DNA of 64,000 nucleotides from Carallia brachiata (lineage: Eukaryota > Streptophyta > Magnoliopsida > Malpighiales > Rhizophoraceae): contig JADCRB010000045.1 in the NCBI GenBank assembly GCA_021464245.1, forward strand, positions 334,468 through 398,467, in the 5' to 3' direction. Positions within the stretch are counted from its first letter, which is position 1. The number at the start of each line of letters is the position of its first letter. Shown one piece after another: positions 12,896-24,200 of the stretch. Under the pieces are notes generated by a model. The model saw only the letters and a program-made list of their open reading frames with translations. It ran no database searches and was not told the origin of the DNA. Made by a program: the position numbers and the translations under genes.

Positions 12896-13826
12896 TACAG
12901 GTAATAATCATCTTATCACATATACAAAGAAGAGAACACTGAAAGAGACATCCGATAATCTGTCCTAATCTGATTGTATGCTTTTCTTACCCTTTATCTG
13001 GTACTGTCCTTTTAATTAGTAAATTTAATTCCTTTTGTTTTTTTTTTTTTGAGGGGGGGGGGGGTGTGGGGTTTGGCAGAAAGTAGGCTATCTAGTTCGT
13101 GCAATTTGGAATTTGCAGAAGAAATGAAATGGAATATTTATTCTTATCAAGTATAATACATCTGACTCTTCTCAAATTTTACGAATAAAAGAATATCATG
13201 TACTGAGACGCTCGTATAATTAGCTTTCTCCTACACAATAACTGATCATGAGGCAATATTCGACCTTTGTTTTGTTAGGCCGGAAACTCTCAAATGAAGT
13301 TAAACGAATGTGCCTGACCAGAGGAAAATTAATAGCTACCTTTACCACTAATTTTTCACGATGATTGAAGATTTTTGAAAAAAAAATAAATAAATTTACT
13401 CATGTTCTATTGTTGATTGGTGATGCACCAAAAGAGGTAATTATCTACTATATATATATATTCAGTGAGTTGAATGCCAAATACTCCAATTTATAATCTT
13501 AAAAAGGTCTTTTTTTTTTTTTCTTTCAGATCGTAAATTACATAATAAAATAATTTTTTCCTTTTATAAATCTCATATTTTCTTTTTCTATATTAGAATT
13601 AAGATCTTTATAATAAAGATCTCAAATTTTAACCACTAGAATATCCCGTAAGAAAGTCATTGAAAATTTCAAATTTTATTTATTTTTAGTATTCATAAGC
13701 CGTATTGAGTCTCGACTAATCTGTTAGTGAGCCAAAAAAAACCCACAAGACAAGAAAAACTTTTACAGTATCTATTCTATTTTTTCTATATAGTTCAAAT
13801 TGAAGACCTTACCAACAGACATCAAT
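12896..13826. other. AT-rich intergenic DNA
   Basis: No coding signal. Contains a T-run followed by a G-run (about 13039-13066), several A/T runs and a short (TA)n at about 13451-13460. Confidence 0.4.
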
Positions 13827-13840
13827 AAATTTCATGCTTT

Positions 13841-13967
13841 TTTTTTATTAAAAGGTTAAAGTCCGTACAACTAGAGGGATAGGGGAATTTGAGAATACGG
13901 AGGCTCGAACCTCCGCCTCCAATGTGGACAATCTGCCTTATAACCAGTCGAGTAGAAGCTGGCAGTC
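13841..13967 (-). mobile_element. tRNA-derived SINE, minus orientation
   Basis: Read on the minus strand, a tRNA-like head has an A-box-like CTGGTTATAAGGCAG and a B-box-like GGTTCGAGCC, followed by a short body and an A-rich 3' end (the T-run at 13841-13848 on the plus strand). It is flanked by AAATTTCATGCTTT (13827-13840) and AAATTCTATGCTTT (13968-13981), a 14-bp target duplication with two mismatches. No ORF. This is the standard structure of a plant SINE moved by LINE machinery. Confidence 0.72.
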
Positions 13968-14554
13968 AAATTCTATGCTTTCTTTTTTCTTTTTTTTTTA
14001 AGTTTATAAAATATCCTATTAAATATTTAAAGGAAAAAAGAAGTGAAGTCAAGTAAATTGTAAATCTCACTTAATAATCAAAGTACAGTTTCCTCAATTA
14101 TTTGAGCAAATACTAATCTTAAATTCCATGCTCTCTAATGGTAGGCAACGAGGGCGACCGTTAGATGAAAATGAGGCCCAAAACCGCTAAGAATTTCAGA
14201 AGCCTAGATGTCGGCAGATTTGGGCTTTTCATTCTGCCAGTGCAAGGCCACCCAACTTTAATCCTCAGTAAGTGGGCTTAAGTTTAATTTTGGTTTGAGA
14301 ACCATAGAGACAAACAATGCAAAAAATGGGCCCCCATCAATGCTCTGTTATCGCCGCTAGACATTTTATTTGGGCCACCTCAGCAGCATGGTGGCCTTGA
14401 GGCCTTGACAAAATCGCTCACCTAGCCGATCAGATGGGACTGGTTGTCCATTCAGTGATTTTGATTGGGATCCAAAAACAAAAAAGTGATGGTGGTAACT
14501 ATAATTTTTTTCTAATCTATTAAAATTTTATTGAACCAAAGACCTTTAAAGATA

Positions 14555-16677
14555 GGGAAATTGCTATTTAGCACCACTAAATTTACCGAAATGCTCCTAT
14601 TTTGGTGACGTGAAGGGTAGTTCTAGATGATAGTTATTATTGGGGATATACATATTTTTGGTCCTAAAGATTTAGGTTTTTTTATATTTGAATCATCAAT
14701 CTCTTTAATATTTTATTTGAATTCTAAACTTTTTGATTTCTTATTATATCAGTCATTTAAATTACAAAAAGTGGTCAATCTATTAATAAATGAGTTTAAT
14801 TTAATAAAAATTATTTTAAAAAAGTTAAATACATAAATTGAATATTTTTTTCATCAACAAAATATGCATATTAAATACTTTTTTAGTCAACAAATATATG
14901 AATTAAATAGGTAACATGCATATTTTTGATAAAAAAGACATTCAATTCATATATTTAATTTTTTTTTAAATAATTTTTTGTAAAGTAAAAATTATTTTTT
15001 AATAAATTGATCACTTTTGGTAAATATAGGACTTGATTTGGTGAAAAACTAAAAGATTTAGAATTTAAATAAAATGTCAAAAAGGTTGATGACTCAAATA
15101 TAAAAAAATTTAAAAGTTAAGATAAAAAATATGTATATCCCGTTCTTATTGACGCTGAGATTTTTTTTGAAAAAGTAAGGTTTTTTAGGCTTTAATTGCC
15201 CCTTTTTATTATAAAAATTAGATTTTTACTAAAAAAATAAAATTTAAGTAATATTTAATACTATCTTAAACTTAATTTTTATTAAAAAAATAAATTTTAA
15301 ACAATATTTAATATTCTCCTAAACATACTCAATATTACTCTAAATTATAATTTTAAAAAAATAAATATTTTTTCTAAAATTCCGGCCTCGTTTACATAGT
15401 CATCAGTTTGATTGTTTTGTGCCACGTGAAAGAGTTCGTCCGTTTCGGTAAGCGCGTTTCGTGCCTTTTTAGTTTTATTCTTTTTAATTAGGTATACTTA
15501 CGTGGCATTAGGTGGTGTGGCACATCATCAGTGGCGGACCAGTTAGTCAGTCATGTCAATATAAACTGCTGAGCTGACGTGAGATTTTTGTACAAAGCAT
15601 TGGCATTGTTTTTGGAAAAATAGTAAAAATTTCAATAAAGTGAAAAATTAAAAAAAAGAAAAAAAAATTAGAGAAATAACCAACACCAATCTTCACTTCT
15701 ACCGACACCGTCGACCACCGTGGCGACCACGACCACCGCCTCCCTCACCGCCGACACGCTTTCCTCTCCATTTTCCATTGTCATTACCCATCTGATTGAT
15801 ACCAATGACAAAAATAAAACCAATCATCGGAAATATAAGTGATCCCAATCAAAATTACCAATCATCCTCTTACAATTCCAATCAACAGCGTCGCGGCGGC
15901 CGGAATCCGAACTGACCAACTCTTATTTTCGCACTCAGAGAGAAATGACGGCGCGGGCTTGATATGGAGTTGAAGTTTGGTTCGCACCCAGAATTGGGGT
16001 TCGTTGAAAAAGGAACGCAGAATATCAGGAATGGCTGTAAACTGCAAAGAGCAAAAGCGCTTTCTTGGAGTGCGGCTTTTTGAGTAGCTTCAAAAGGAAA
16101 GAATCAAAGAAGAGAGAAAGTGCATTTATGTTACAAAATGGAATGCTATCGATTTGAGAGAGATCCTTGGACAGTGGAGGTTGGTGCGCTCTGTGCCACT
16201 ACTCAGTCACTATATGAGGATTATTGGGTTTATTTTTGTCATTGGTAATTTGATTGGAATTATAAGTGCTGACTAAGATGGATAATCAGAATGGAGAAGG
16301 ATAGAAAAGCGCGTCGGCGGTGAGGGAGGCGGTGGTGTTGGTCGGGTCGGGCCGGTGGCGGACGGCGTTAGTGGCACAAAACAATCAAACTGATACCTGT
16401 GTAAGCGAGGCCGGAATTTTAGAAAAAATATATTTTTGTTGAAATTATAATTTAAAGGAATGTTGAATATATTTATAATAATATTAAATATGATTTAAAA
16501 TTTATTTTTTTATAAAAATTAAGTTTAACATAATATTAAATATTACTTAAATTTTATTTTTTGGGTAAAAATTTCAATTTTATAATAAAAATGGGCAATT
16601 AAAGCCAAAAAAATTACTCTTTATGTCACCAAAATTGGATATTTTGGTAAATTTAATCGTGCTAAATAGTATTGCCC
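14555..16677. mobile_element. Long-inverted-repeat Mutator-like element with nested MITE
   Basis: The left end (GGGAAATTGCTATTTAGCAC) and the reverse complement of the right end (GGGCAATACTATTTAGCACG) match. Matching continues inward over several hundred bases: TTCCGGCCTCG with GTTTGATTGTTTTGTGCCAC at 15382-15424 pairs with the inverse at 16371-16414, and a GC-rich inner block at about 15710-15830 pairs with about 16225-16345. The loop is about 15840-16220. Flanks TTTAAAGATA and TTATAAAGCT may be a decayed target duplication. A 499-bp MITE is inserted in the left arm. No transposase is present. The GC-rich interior and an open minus-strand frame (15862-16047) suggest a captured host fragment that I cannot name. 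Confidence 0.75.
14643..15141. mobile_element. 500-bp Mutator-type foldback MITE, copy 2 (nested)
   Basis: A 499-bp copy of the family seen at 4080. It starts GGGATAT and ends ATATCCC, flanked by GTTATTATTG (14633-14642) and GTTCTTATTG (15142-15151), a 10-bp duplication with one mismatch. It interrupts the left arm of the larger element and therefore inserted later. Confidence 0.85.
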
Positions 16678-17318
16678 TTATAAAGCTTTAAAATTTTAAC
16701 TATTATGTGAATCTTTAAGAACATATTACTATAGTTCTAAGTGACATATATTTGGTCGAAGTTGAGGTTTAAATTAAGAAAATATTTGATTTAAATTTTA
16801 AAACTAAGTAATTTTTTATTTTGATTTTTCTTTAAAATTTACAAGAAACCATACAATCATATTTTTCTTATTGGTATTTTCCTCTCTTCCAAAAGAAAAA
16901 AATTTCTTTTTCCGCATTCCTCCCTTCCGGTGGATAGGGATGAGTCTAAGGGATTGAAAAAAAAAAGTTCTATTACATAAGCAGAAAAACAAGTTAGCGA
17001 CAAGTCATATACATTGTTTATTTTTTATAATTTTTAAAAATAAATTTTAAAAATATTTAATATTATCTTAAAATTTAATTTTTAACTAAAAAGGAAATTC
17101 AAACATATATATTTTTTAATTTCCTAATATCCTCTTACTGCTCGTTGACGGCTACCCACAGAACTTTTGTTTAAAAAAAAAAAAATCAGAAGACAAACAG
17201 TTGACATCGCCAGGCCCAATTAAAGCCCAACAACTCCTCTCAGCCACCCAACACGGCCACACGTGTCCTCCACAGGCGTAAATTGCAACGGATCTTTTTT
17301 TTCAAATTCCTTGGGCGT
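16678..17318. other. Intergenic and promoter-proximal DNA upstream of the 17.3-kb unit
   Basis: AT-rich up to about 17130, then more balanced. It carries a CACGTG G-box core at 17260-17265 inside ACACGTGTC, an ABRE-like context, about 55 bases upstream of a strong TATA box. Confidence 0.5.
17260..17265 (+). promoter_or_regulatory. G-box / ABRE-like core
   Basis: A CACGTG palindrome within ACACGTGTCC, about 55 bases upstream of the TATA box at 17319. Such sites bind bZIP and bHLH factors in plants; the role here is inferred from position. Confidence 0.4.
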
Positions 17319-17328
17319 TTATAAATAG
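17319..17328 (+). promoter_or_regulatory. TATA box of the 17.3-kb transcription unit
   Basis: TTATAAATAG is a near-ideal plant TATA box, followed about 60-130 bases later by a CT-rich tract (about 17361-17455), typical of plant 5' leaders. It marks a promoter on the plus strand. Confidence 0.6.
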
Positions 17329-17349
17329 AGGGCATAATGCCATGTCTGC

Positions 17350-18440
17350 TTCTTTCTCAAGTCTTTCTTCTTTTTTTTTTTCCTTTTCCCTCTCTCTCTG
17401 TCCCTTCCCGGCTCTTTGCCCCTCTCTCTCTTCCTCTTTCTCTCTCTCTCTATTCTTTTGTATCAATTTTTTTTTGTTTTAGCATTTCAATGTCACCGGA
17501 TCGATAGAGATTCGCTGATTATCCGTTCGCACTTCAGCAGCGTAAAGTTCCCGGCGCTGGCTTTTCTGGCGGTCTTCTTGGAGTCCGATCTCCGGGTCGC
17601 TCTCCTGGAGTCGGCCGTTCCTGATTCAGCAAAGAAAGATGCCTCGATTCCAATCTGGCGCCAGTGCCAAGGCTTTAACTGCGCGGAACGTTCAATCTTG
17701 AAGGTATACGGTTCCAATTTATATGTGCGTAGGTTTTTATTAATCTTTATATCTTTCTTGATTGACTTGAAATTGCAAATTTTAGGGCACGCCGTCCAAG
17801 AAGTCGCTGAACGCTCAACCTTGAAGGTATACCGCTCCAATATACATACATACATACATACATACATACATACCTACATATATATATATATTGATTTTGA
17901 AAATTTTAGGGCAGTAAGCGTGTTTTCCAGTTCTTTGTTTGTTTTTTCTGCCTTTTTTAGATGCGGTGTATCTGCGTGCGTGGATTTATGATCCTGGTTT
18001 CAAGATTCAACTTAGCCAGTCTTCGAGGATTCGGAGAATCAAGAATTTAAATTTTGGTTTTGAAGGAATCTTGAGGTTGCCGAGAGAAGTGAAGGGCTCT
18101 TGCCTTCGGAGTATCCTTGCTTTCGTACTTGGAACGGTATATTTCACATGCACGCGCGCCTGCGTTGTTATCAATCTTTTATATCTTTTTAGATTGATTG
18201 ACTAACTTGAAATTGAAAATTGCAGGGCAGAAATCGTTTTCCCTTTTTCTTTTGTTTCCCCTGATTAAATGGGGAGGGTTTGTTGTGCGTGATCCATGTT
18301 CTTGGCTTCAAGATTCAAGTTGGAGAATCAAGAACTTGAATCTTGATTCCGGAATCTTTGTTTTGAAGGCTCCTCGATTTATGTTCTTGCTATTTTACAT
18401 GGCAGTGGCCGCTGTTGTCCTGGGTTCTTAAGTTGTGGTC
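17350..18440 (+). other. Leader region with repeated exon-intron units
   Basis: After the TATA box and CT-rich tract, similar units recur: ends like CTTGAAGGTATAC at about 17698 and 17819, a diverged CTTGGAACGGTATA at 18128, and acceptors in TTTTAGGGCA or TTGCAGGGCA at about 17782, 17906 and 18222. The introns between are related to one another (17711-17786 resembles 18159-18225). A second pair of related blocks lies at 17997-18066 and 18305-18370. No single frame survives splicing across these blocks, so I read them as a duplicated, probably non-coding leader. A CATA microsatellite lies at 17843-17872. The ATG at 17639 opens a frame of only 20 codons. Confidence 0.45.
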
Positions 18441-19131
18441 TGTTACTTCTTAGTCTTGGTTGGATTGTGGTTGTTTGGAAGTATATGTCTGATTGATCTC
18501 TTACCTCTTTGTTGCCGGAAAATACGCCTCAAGCCCTTTATAAGTGTCTTCAATTCTTGAAAACAATAGATTTTCTGACAGTGTGCGCAAGTGAGTCAAA
18601 ATTTTTTTGTTCAAGAAGTTTCTGATTAAAATTGTCTTTTGAAGGCTTTTTTATTACTGTTTTTTCCGGTTAGTGTTGTCTCCCATCAAATTAGTTATTC
18701 GTAAAGAGTTGTAATTGTGGACTATATATTTTTCAGTGCTGCTGCTTCAACCTTCAGACAAGCTGTAACCTTAATTTTCATGGTTCGTGGTTCATGCCGA
18801 GTCTCTTCCCTCTCCGCAATAGTTGTTTCTTGAGGTCATGTTTCTTTGATCTAGTTCAGTTAACTGTGATGTCTTTTGCGGCATCAATCATTCACAGTAT
18901 GTTGTCCCTCATGATCTTTTGGGACCCAAAATATAAGAATCCAACTGCCTGTGGGTGTAATGTATGTATTACCTTTAATGCAAATCAGCTTGCAATATAC
19001 TCTATCCACTGGCTGGGAAAAGCGGAAAAGGCCAGTAGAGAGGGTTTTATATTCTATTGAAGTTCACTTTTATAACTTGAGGATGGTTTTCAGTAAATGT
19101 CTCTCTTTTTTCCTTCTTTTCATATTCACAG

Positions 19132-21295
19132 GACTAACCCAATTATGAATAGGTCATTGGGGCATGAACATGTTGCTGGAGATCCGGATATCCTAATCGA
19201 TGTTCTCCTAACCAGATTTCATATTTTTCTTAATGGTAAAGATGTGCTGTTGTCAATGCAGTGTGACAACTTTCCCATTTTATCTTACAGGTGAGTTGGT
19301 TATGTGTCAGTTCTTCTCAACAAATATTTGCGCTGGATATACTTGAGTGAGAATTATGTTCTGTTTTTCTTTTGTTCTTCTTGCAAACCTGAGTATTTTT
19401 CTCTTACTTTCTTAGCATCAATGGCTGTGTTGTGTTAATTGTTCTTCATTACTGTGTTCAATTACTAGTAACTGCCATAGAATGCTTTCTTGATGTTATG
19501 ATCTAATAAACAAAGGCTAGACATGTGATATGCTGAATTAGGACATTAGAGCTAGGAAGATTTTAAGTTTTTAGTAGTCTCTTAGAATTTGTGATTATGA
19601 AAAAAGTTGGAAAGTGTTTGTCTATTTAGCCTATTACTTCGATATAATATAAGAGATAATGATATATGACGGAAACTTGTGAAAAGAGAAGATCATCTTA
19701 GCTTTGGTTCTTTTTATTTATAACAGCATGTTGCCTTTTTGTGATTTGTTTTTCAATTACTTGTTGGCAAAGCACTTTATTCTTATTGGATAAGCTGATT
19801 TATTAATCATTTTTTTCCTCATTCCAAAGATTTAGCTTGTGTCTTTATGTCCAGCATCAATTTGGAAGCATTTTAAGGCTTTCTCGGTGCAGTTGCAGGA
19901 ATATGGTTGCATTATATAGCTGGGCGCTGTCAAAGCTTTTATGGCTTGGATATAAGCTGGCGGTTGTCTATTGAACTTAATTAAAGTTACTTTTACTATA
20001 TAAAAGGAGGGTGTTGTGTGTTTATCAACGTCATTACAAAGGAAGTAAATTGAACATGCTGGAAAGCTTTTGCCATTGAACCAACTGTGGCAAAATTCAG
20101 TATTTCTTTTGCTCAGTTTCTTCCAATGCTGCTATTCTGCAGGTTCACCCTTTCCAATAAAGTGGTCATTTCATCATCTCGGTTACCCATGAACAGGTGA
20201 TTCTGAGTGTCCTCACCATTGTGTACAATTCTTTTGGTTTGGTTTTCAGTAAAAGGTCTGTACTTTCAAATTCGCTCGGAAACTTGTCAGATTTTGTGTT
20301 ACCAGACAAGCTCTTTTCTATGACTTCACTTCGTACTGATGCCAAGGTAGCTTCTCTCATGTTGATCAGTCCAGCTAAATCTTTGGCACAAGCAAATTAT
20401 AATTTATGCAATTATCATGAATATTTTGCTTTCAACTTACCCTCATTGTGTTTCTCTCTGTTGTAGCTTGAAGGAGGAGACAGGGAGCTGTCATTCCATT
20501 GGTCAGCCTTGCAATCGATTGCTCCTATTATAGGAGTCGTCAGTTTATTCCTTGGTGCCGAGTGTATGTTTTAATTAAAATCATAATTTTCTTGTTCGAG
20601 TGACTGAAGGCTGTTCCTTGCAAACCCTGAAGATGAAATTTTATTTGTCTTCTTGTTTCAGAAATTTGCAGTTCTAACAGTATAATTATGCTATCTAGTC
20701 TCCAATGGCTTTGAATTACAAACAGATAGCAAAACATGATCATGAATACGTGAGTCAGGATTGAGATGTAAACAAACTTGAAAAAACAATAGCAAAATCT
20801 TTCTTGAGTAGGAAGAGGTACAGTTCTAACAGTATAATTATGCTATCTAGTCTCCAATGGCTTTGAATTACAAACAGATAGCAAAAGATGATCATGAAGA
20901 CATGAGTCAGGATTGAGATGTAAACAAACTTGAAAAAACAATAGCAAAACCTTTCTTGAGTAGGAAGAGGTAATAACATGAAGAGAAGCCTTTTCTTGGA
21001 GATTAAGGTAGAGAAAAGGCATTGCTTTCAGAAGCCACTGCTATGCCTGAGCTCAAGGTTGTTACCATAATGTTTGATAATTTGCTCTGTTTATTGATCA
21101 TGGCCCCTTGCCAAATATGATCTTACTTCCATTCAGAAAATATTTTTTCATCAGCTTTACTCCTTTCTCATTTATCCTAGTTTACGCCTCTACAAATTAC
21201 AGCAATTGATTTTTCATCTGCTTTTTAGGCACCCAAAGAACACCGTTGTAGAGGCTGTGGTTAAAGCTCTTGCTCTGCTTCTTTCAAATGTACAG
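19132..21295 (+). CDS. Unrecognised gene: four phase-compatible exons (partial model)
   Basis: Candidate exons 19132-19290, 20250-20346, 20467-20561 and 21229-21295 have AG/GT boundaries and join without stops (phases 2, 0, 2, 0). They give about 138 residues including HVAGDPDILIDVLLTRFHIF, LSNSLGNLSDFVLPDKLFSM, ELSFHWSALQSIAPIIGVVS and EHPKNTVVEAVVKALALLLS. Alternating amphipathic helices suggest an ARM/HEAT-like protein, but I cannot name a family. An ATG lies at 19146-19148; the true start could be further upstream. Exon-like pieces continue to about 27.5 kb (for example 23767-23899, about 24872-24956, 26412-26509), but I could not chain them without breaking the frame, so the gene may be decayed in its 3' half or my model may be incomplete. 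Confidence 0.4.
20669..20972. repeat. 152-bp direct tandem duplication
   Basis: Two adjacent copies, 20669-20820 and 20821-20972, both start CAGTTCTAACAGTATAATTA and end TAGGAAGAGGTA, and differ at only a few positions (for example AAACATGATCATGAATACG against AAAGATGATCATGAAGACA). They lie between two candidate exons, inside an inferred intron. Confidence 0.9.
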
Positions 21296-24200
21296 GTAAA
21301 GGTCGTTTACTCAGTTTTTTACTTTTTGGTTGACTTTCATGAACTTGTTTAATTATGTCTATAGTTTCCGCTGAGGGTTTACTTGTAAAAAAATAACAAT
21401 TTTGATTAGCATAGAATGCTGAAAGTGATATTTTCTTTGGATGTTGATGCGAAATTTATAGAGTGCGCTACATGTGAAAATTGAAATCTGAGACTTTCTT
21501 CATATTTTTGTGGTTTTGTGGGCAGCAATTTAATCTCTGCAAGCCTCTTTGGTAGAAAAATGCTCATGTAGTAAGGAAGATTGCCATTGGATTTACTGTC
21601 ATAAGGGCTCTTCTTTTCACCTTTTTTTCTGGGAGGAGGTGGTTCAATTTGGTGTGGGCCATTATGGTTTGTGCTCTGCGGAATTGATAATTGGGGCTAA
21701 TCAATTATTATCTGATTTTGTAGCTTTTCCTGTTGCATGGCATGACGAGTTTCCCTTGGGGATGCACTGTATTTATGCCACCTTTAGTTCTTGCCATTTC
21801 TAACACTTCTTTGGTTAACGATGCTGCAACATACTAGTATTTACTACTCTCTAGAACATTTGATAATACAGATAGCTTCTGTATATTATGTTGTTATACT
21901 TTCTTCAGTTAGCACATCAAAACTTGCAATCCAAATGGGATATCTTGGGCATGATTTCTAGCTGTTGATCAACATAAAATCTCGTATGTTAGTATTCATA
22001 GATGGAAATTAGGGATGCGAAGTTGAGATTGATTGAGTGTTCTATCATACTCCACTTAGTGCTCTTTATTTTTTGACTCAAAGAATTGACGTCCGTGATG
22101 GTTTTTTGAAAATCTCCTCCATGTTTTGGAGGTAACCACTCACTCTTGAGCACTGATGATAGTTTGATTTATTTTGTCTTTTTACCTATGAAGTTGTCTC
22201 ATCTGTGGACCTTTTCATTTGCCCTTTTTTTTCCTCTGAGGAATGGAGAAAAGTCGTACTACAGTTGGCCAAATATTCATGAAATCTTAAGGTTTGGCAT
22301 TTACATGTCTATTTGCTTCCAATCGCCAATTACGGTTACTTTGGCCAGTACGATATTTTTTAACCCCACTTCCTGAAGGTCTGTTGCAGATGCATCAGAG
22401 AATGATCTTATGACACTTGGCTTTCAGGTTAGTGAAACTCTCAGATTGAGACTCTTGAAAAATGCACTTACACCTTTCTTGCCTTTTGTAGACTTGCTTG
22501 TGGTTACTTTGAAACATGCGCACACTAATTTAAGATATCATATGCTGAAGTGTCCATATAATATGCTAGCATCTAATGAAGATAAAGTGGTACATTTACA
22601 ATGATCTGTTAAAAATTTCTGTTACTCAACAACAACAATTACATTGAGATGCAAGGATGAACAATGGATGAATATAGTCTGCATGAAACTGTATGGATGA
22701 GAAAGTCTGGATGAGAAAGATAAGGATGGGAAAGATAGATTAGGAAGCCACCTTCTTTTCCTAAAATTCAAGATGTGGCTTAGCTGCTACAGCTGTAGCC
22801 AAAATATTGCACCTCAGAAAGAAACCTCCATCCTTGCAAAAACCAAGATCCAAGTGACTTAAAGCTGTCCCATGCAAGGGTTTGCAACTTTGTACAGGTT
22901 GACTTTTAATGGACATAATTTGGATAATATATTAGTAATTTTTTCACCAAAAATTAAAGGTCAGCCCGTGGTATCTATAAACCCTAATGGAACTGTTTGC
23001 TAGCAGTGCCTACGTGTTATCATGAATGGTGGACTTACCTCTATACCTGTGGACTGCATTAATGTATGAGCTTCAAAATTTTTTCCTGCAGCCTCTTCTT
23101 TAATTTGCTTCCTGACTGTCAAGTTTTTGCAAGGGCAATTCGGATTACTTGTCTAAAATGCCAGCATTTCTTTGTTATCCTTTTTGTATGCATGTACATG
23201 TGAGTTGTTCTTTGCAATTATGCTTCATGCACAGATTTGACTCAGGACCATTTCATTTCCTCTAATTTTTCCTGAATGAAAATGATAATATGTGGTTTCC
23301 ACCAGCCTCATTATCAATGTTTGGCTATAATTTAGTTAATGAGTGTGTTAGGTTTTTGTGCTTGTTCTGTCATTTGTATAAAAATTTTTGTGATCATGAT
23401 CTGCATTTTGAAACACTTATTTAGACCATTTGTTTAACTATGACACATTGGTTTCCACATTTTTGCCATCACGTGTTAAACGTTGAGGGTGGTATACCAT
23501 TCCTTAGCTTTGATGTTACCCGTCTCAAGGTGCAATTACATGTGCCTAGTGCTTGATTGCACATCAACACATGCCCTATGTTTGACTTCTGAATATTTTC
23601 TTGCACATTTGAAGATCAATGTTCTACCCATACTTTGTTAATGTCTATCTGTAATGGAATTCATGCAATCTAAAAGTTGATAATTATTGGCCGTCAAGAT
23701 GCAGCACCTTTGGTTGCTGATTCTGAAATATTTTATTTTCATACTTTGACAACCTTGAGATTGCAGCTGTGTGGATGTCACTGGACCATATAGTACTGAG
23801 TTGAATATAAGCTTGACTGCAACGGGCCTCACCTCTGATTTTATCATGAAGAGTATTCTGCATGGGCAAAGAGCAAAGAAGAAAGCAAGGTCAAGTTAAG
23901 TTTCCTTTAAACCTGTTGGCTTGTCAAAAACTGTTGTTCTTATCAGACTTGTGTGGATATTTGCTGTTTATAACCATGCAGATATTTTGATGTAGATTCC
24001 ACTCCAAAGCAAATGGACGATCAATTGACAGAAGACCAGACTGCTGAATTACCTGATAAAGTGAATGATCAAGTTCCAAAAATACATGTAACAGATCATA
24101 ACAAGTTGCTGTTCTCTGTTTTCTCTTTGCTTCAAAGGCTTGTTGCTGATGAAAGACCATAGGTACGATAGATTTTCTTTGTAGTACATGTACTTTCTTT

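Noticed and set aside
13841..13967. tRNA gene on the minus strand
   Set aside because: The GGTTCGAGCC B-box is followed by a body, an A-rich tail and a 14-bp target duplication, so it is a SINE.
17416..17991. 191-codon open frame on the plus strand
   Set aside because: It starts at TTG, opens in CT-rich low-complexity leader and runs through two likely introns and a CATA microsatellite; there is no domain.
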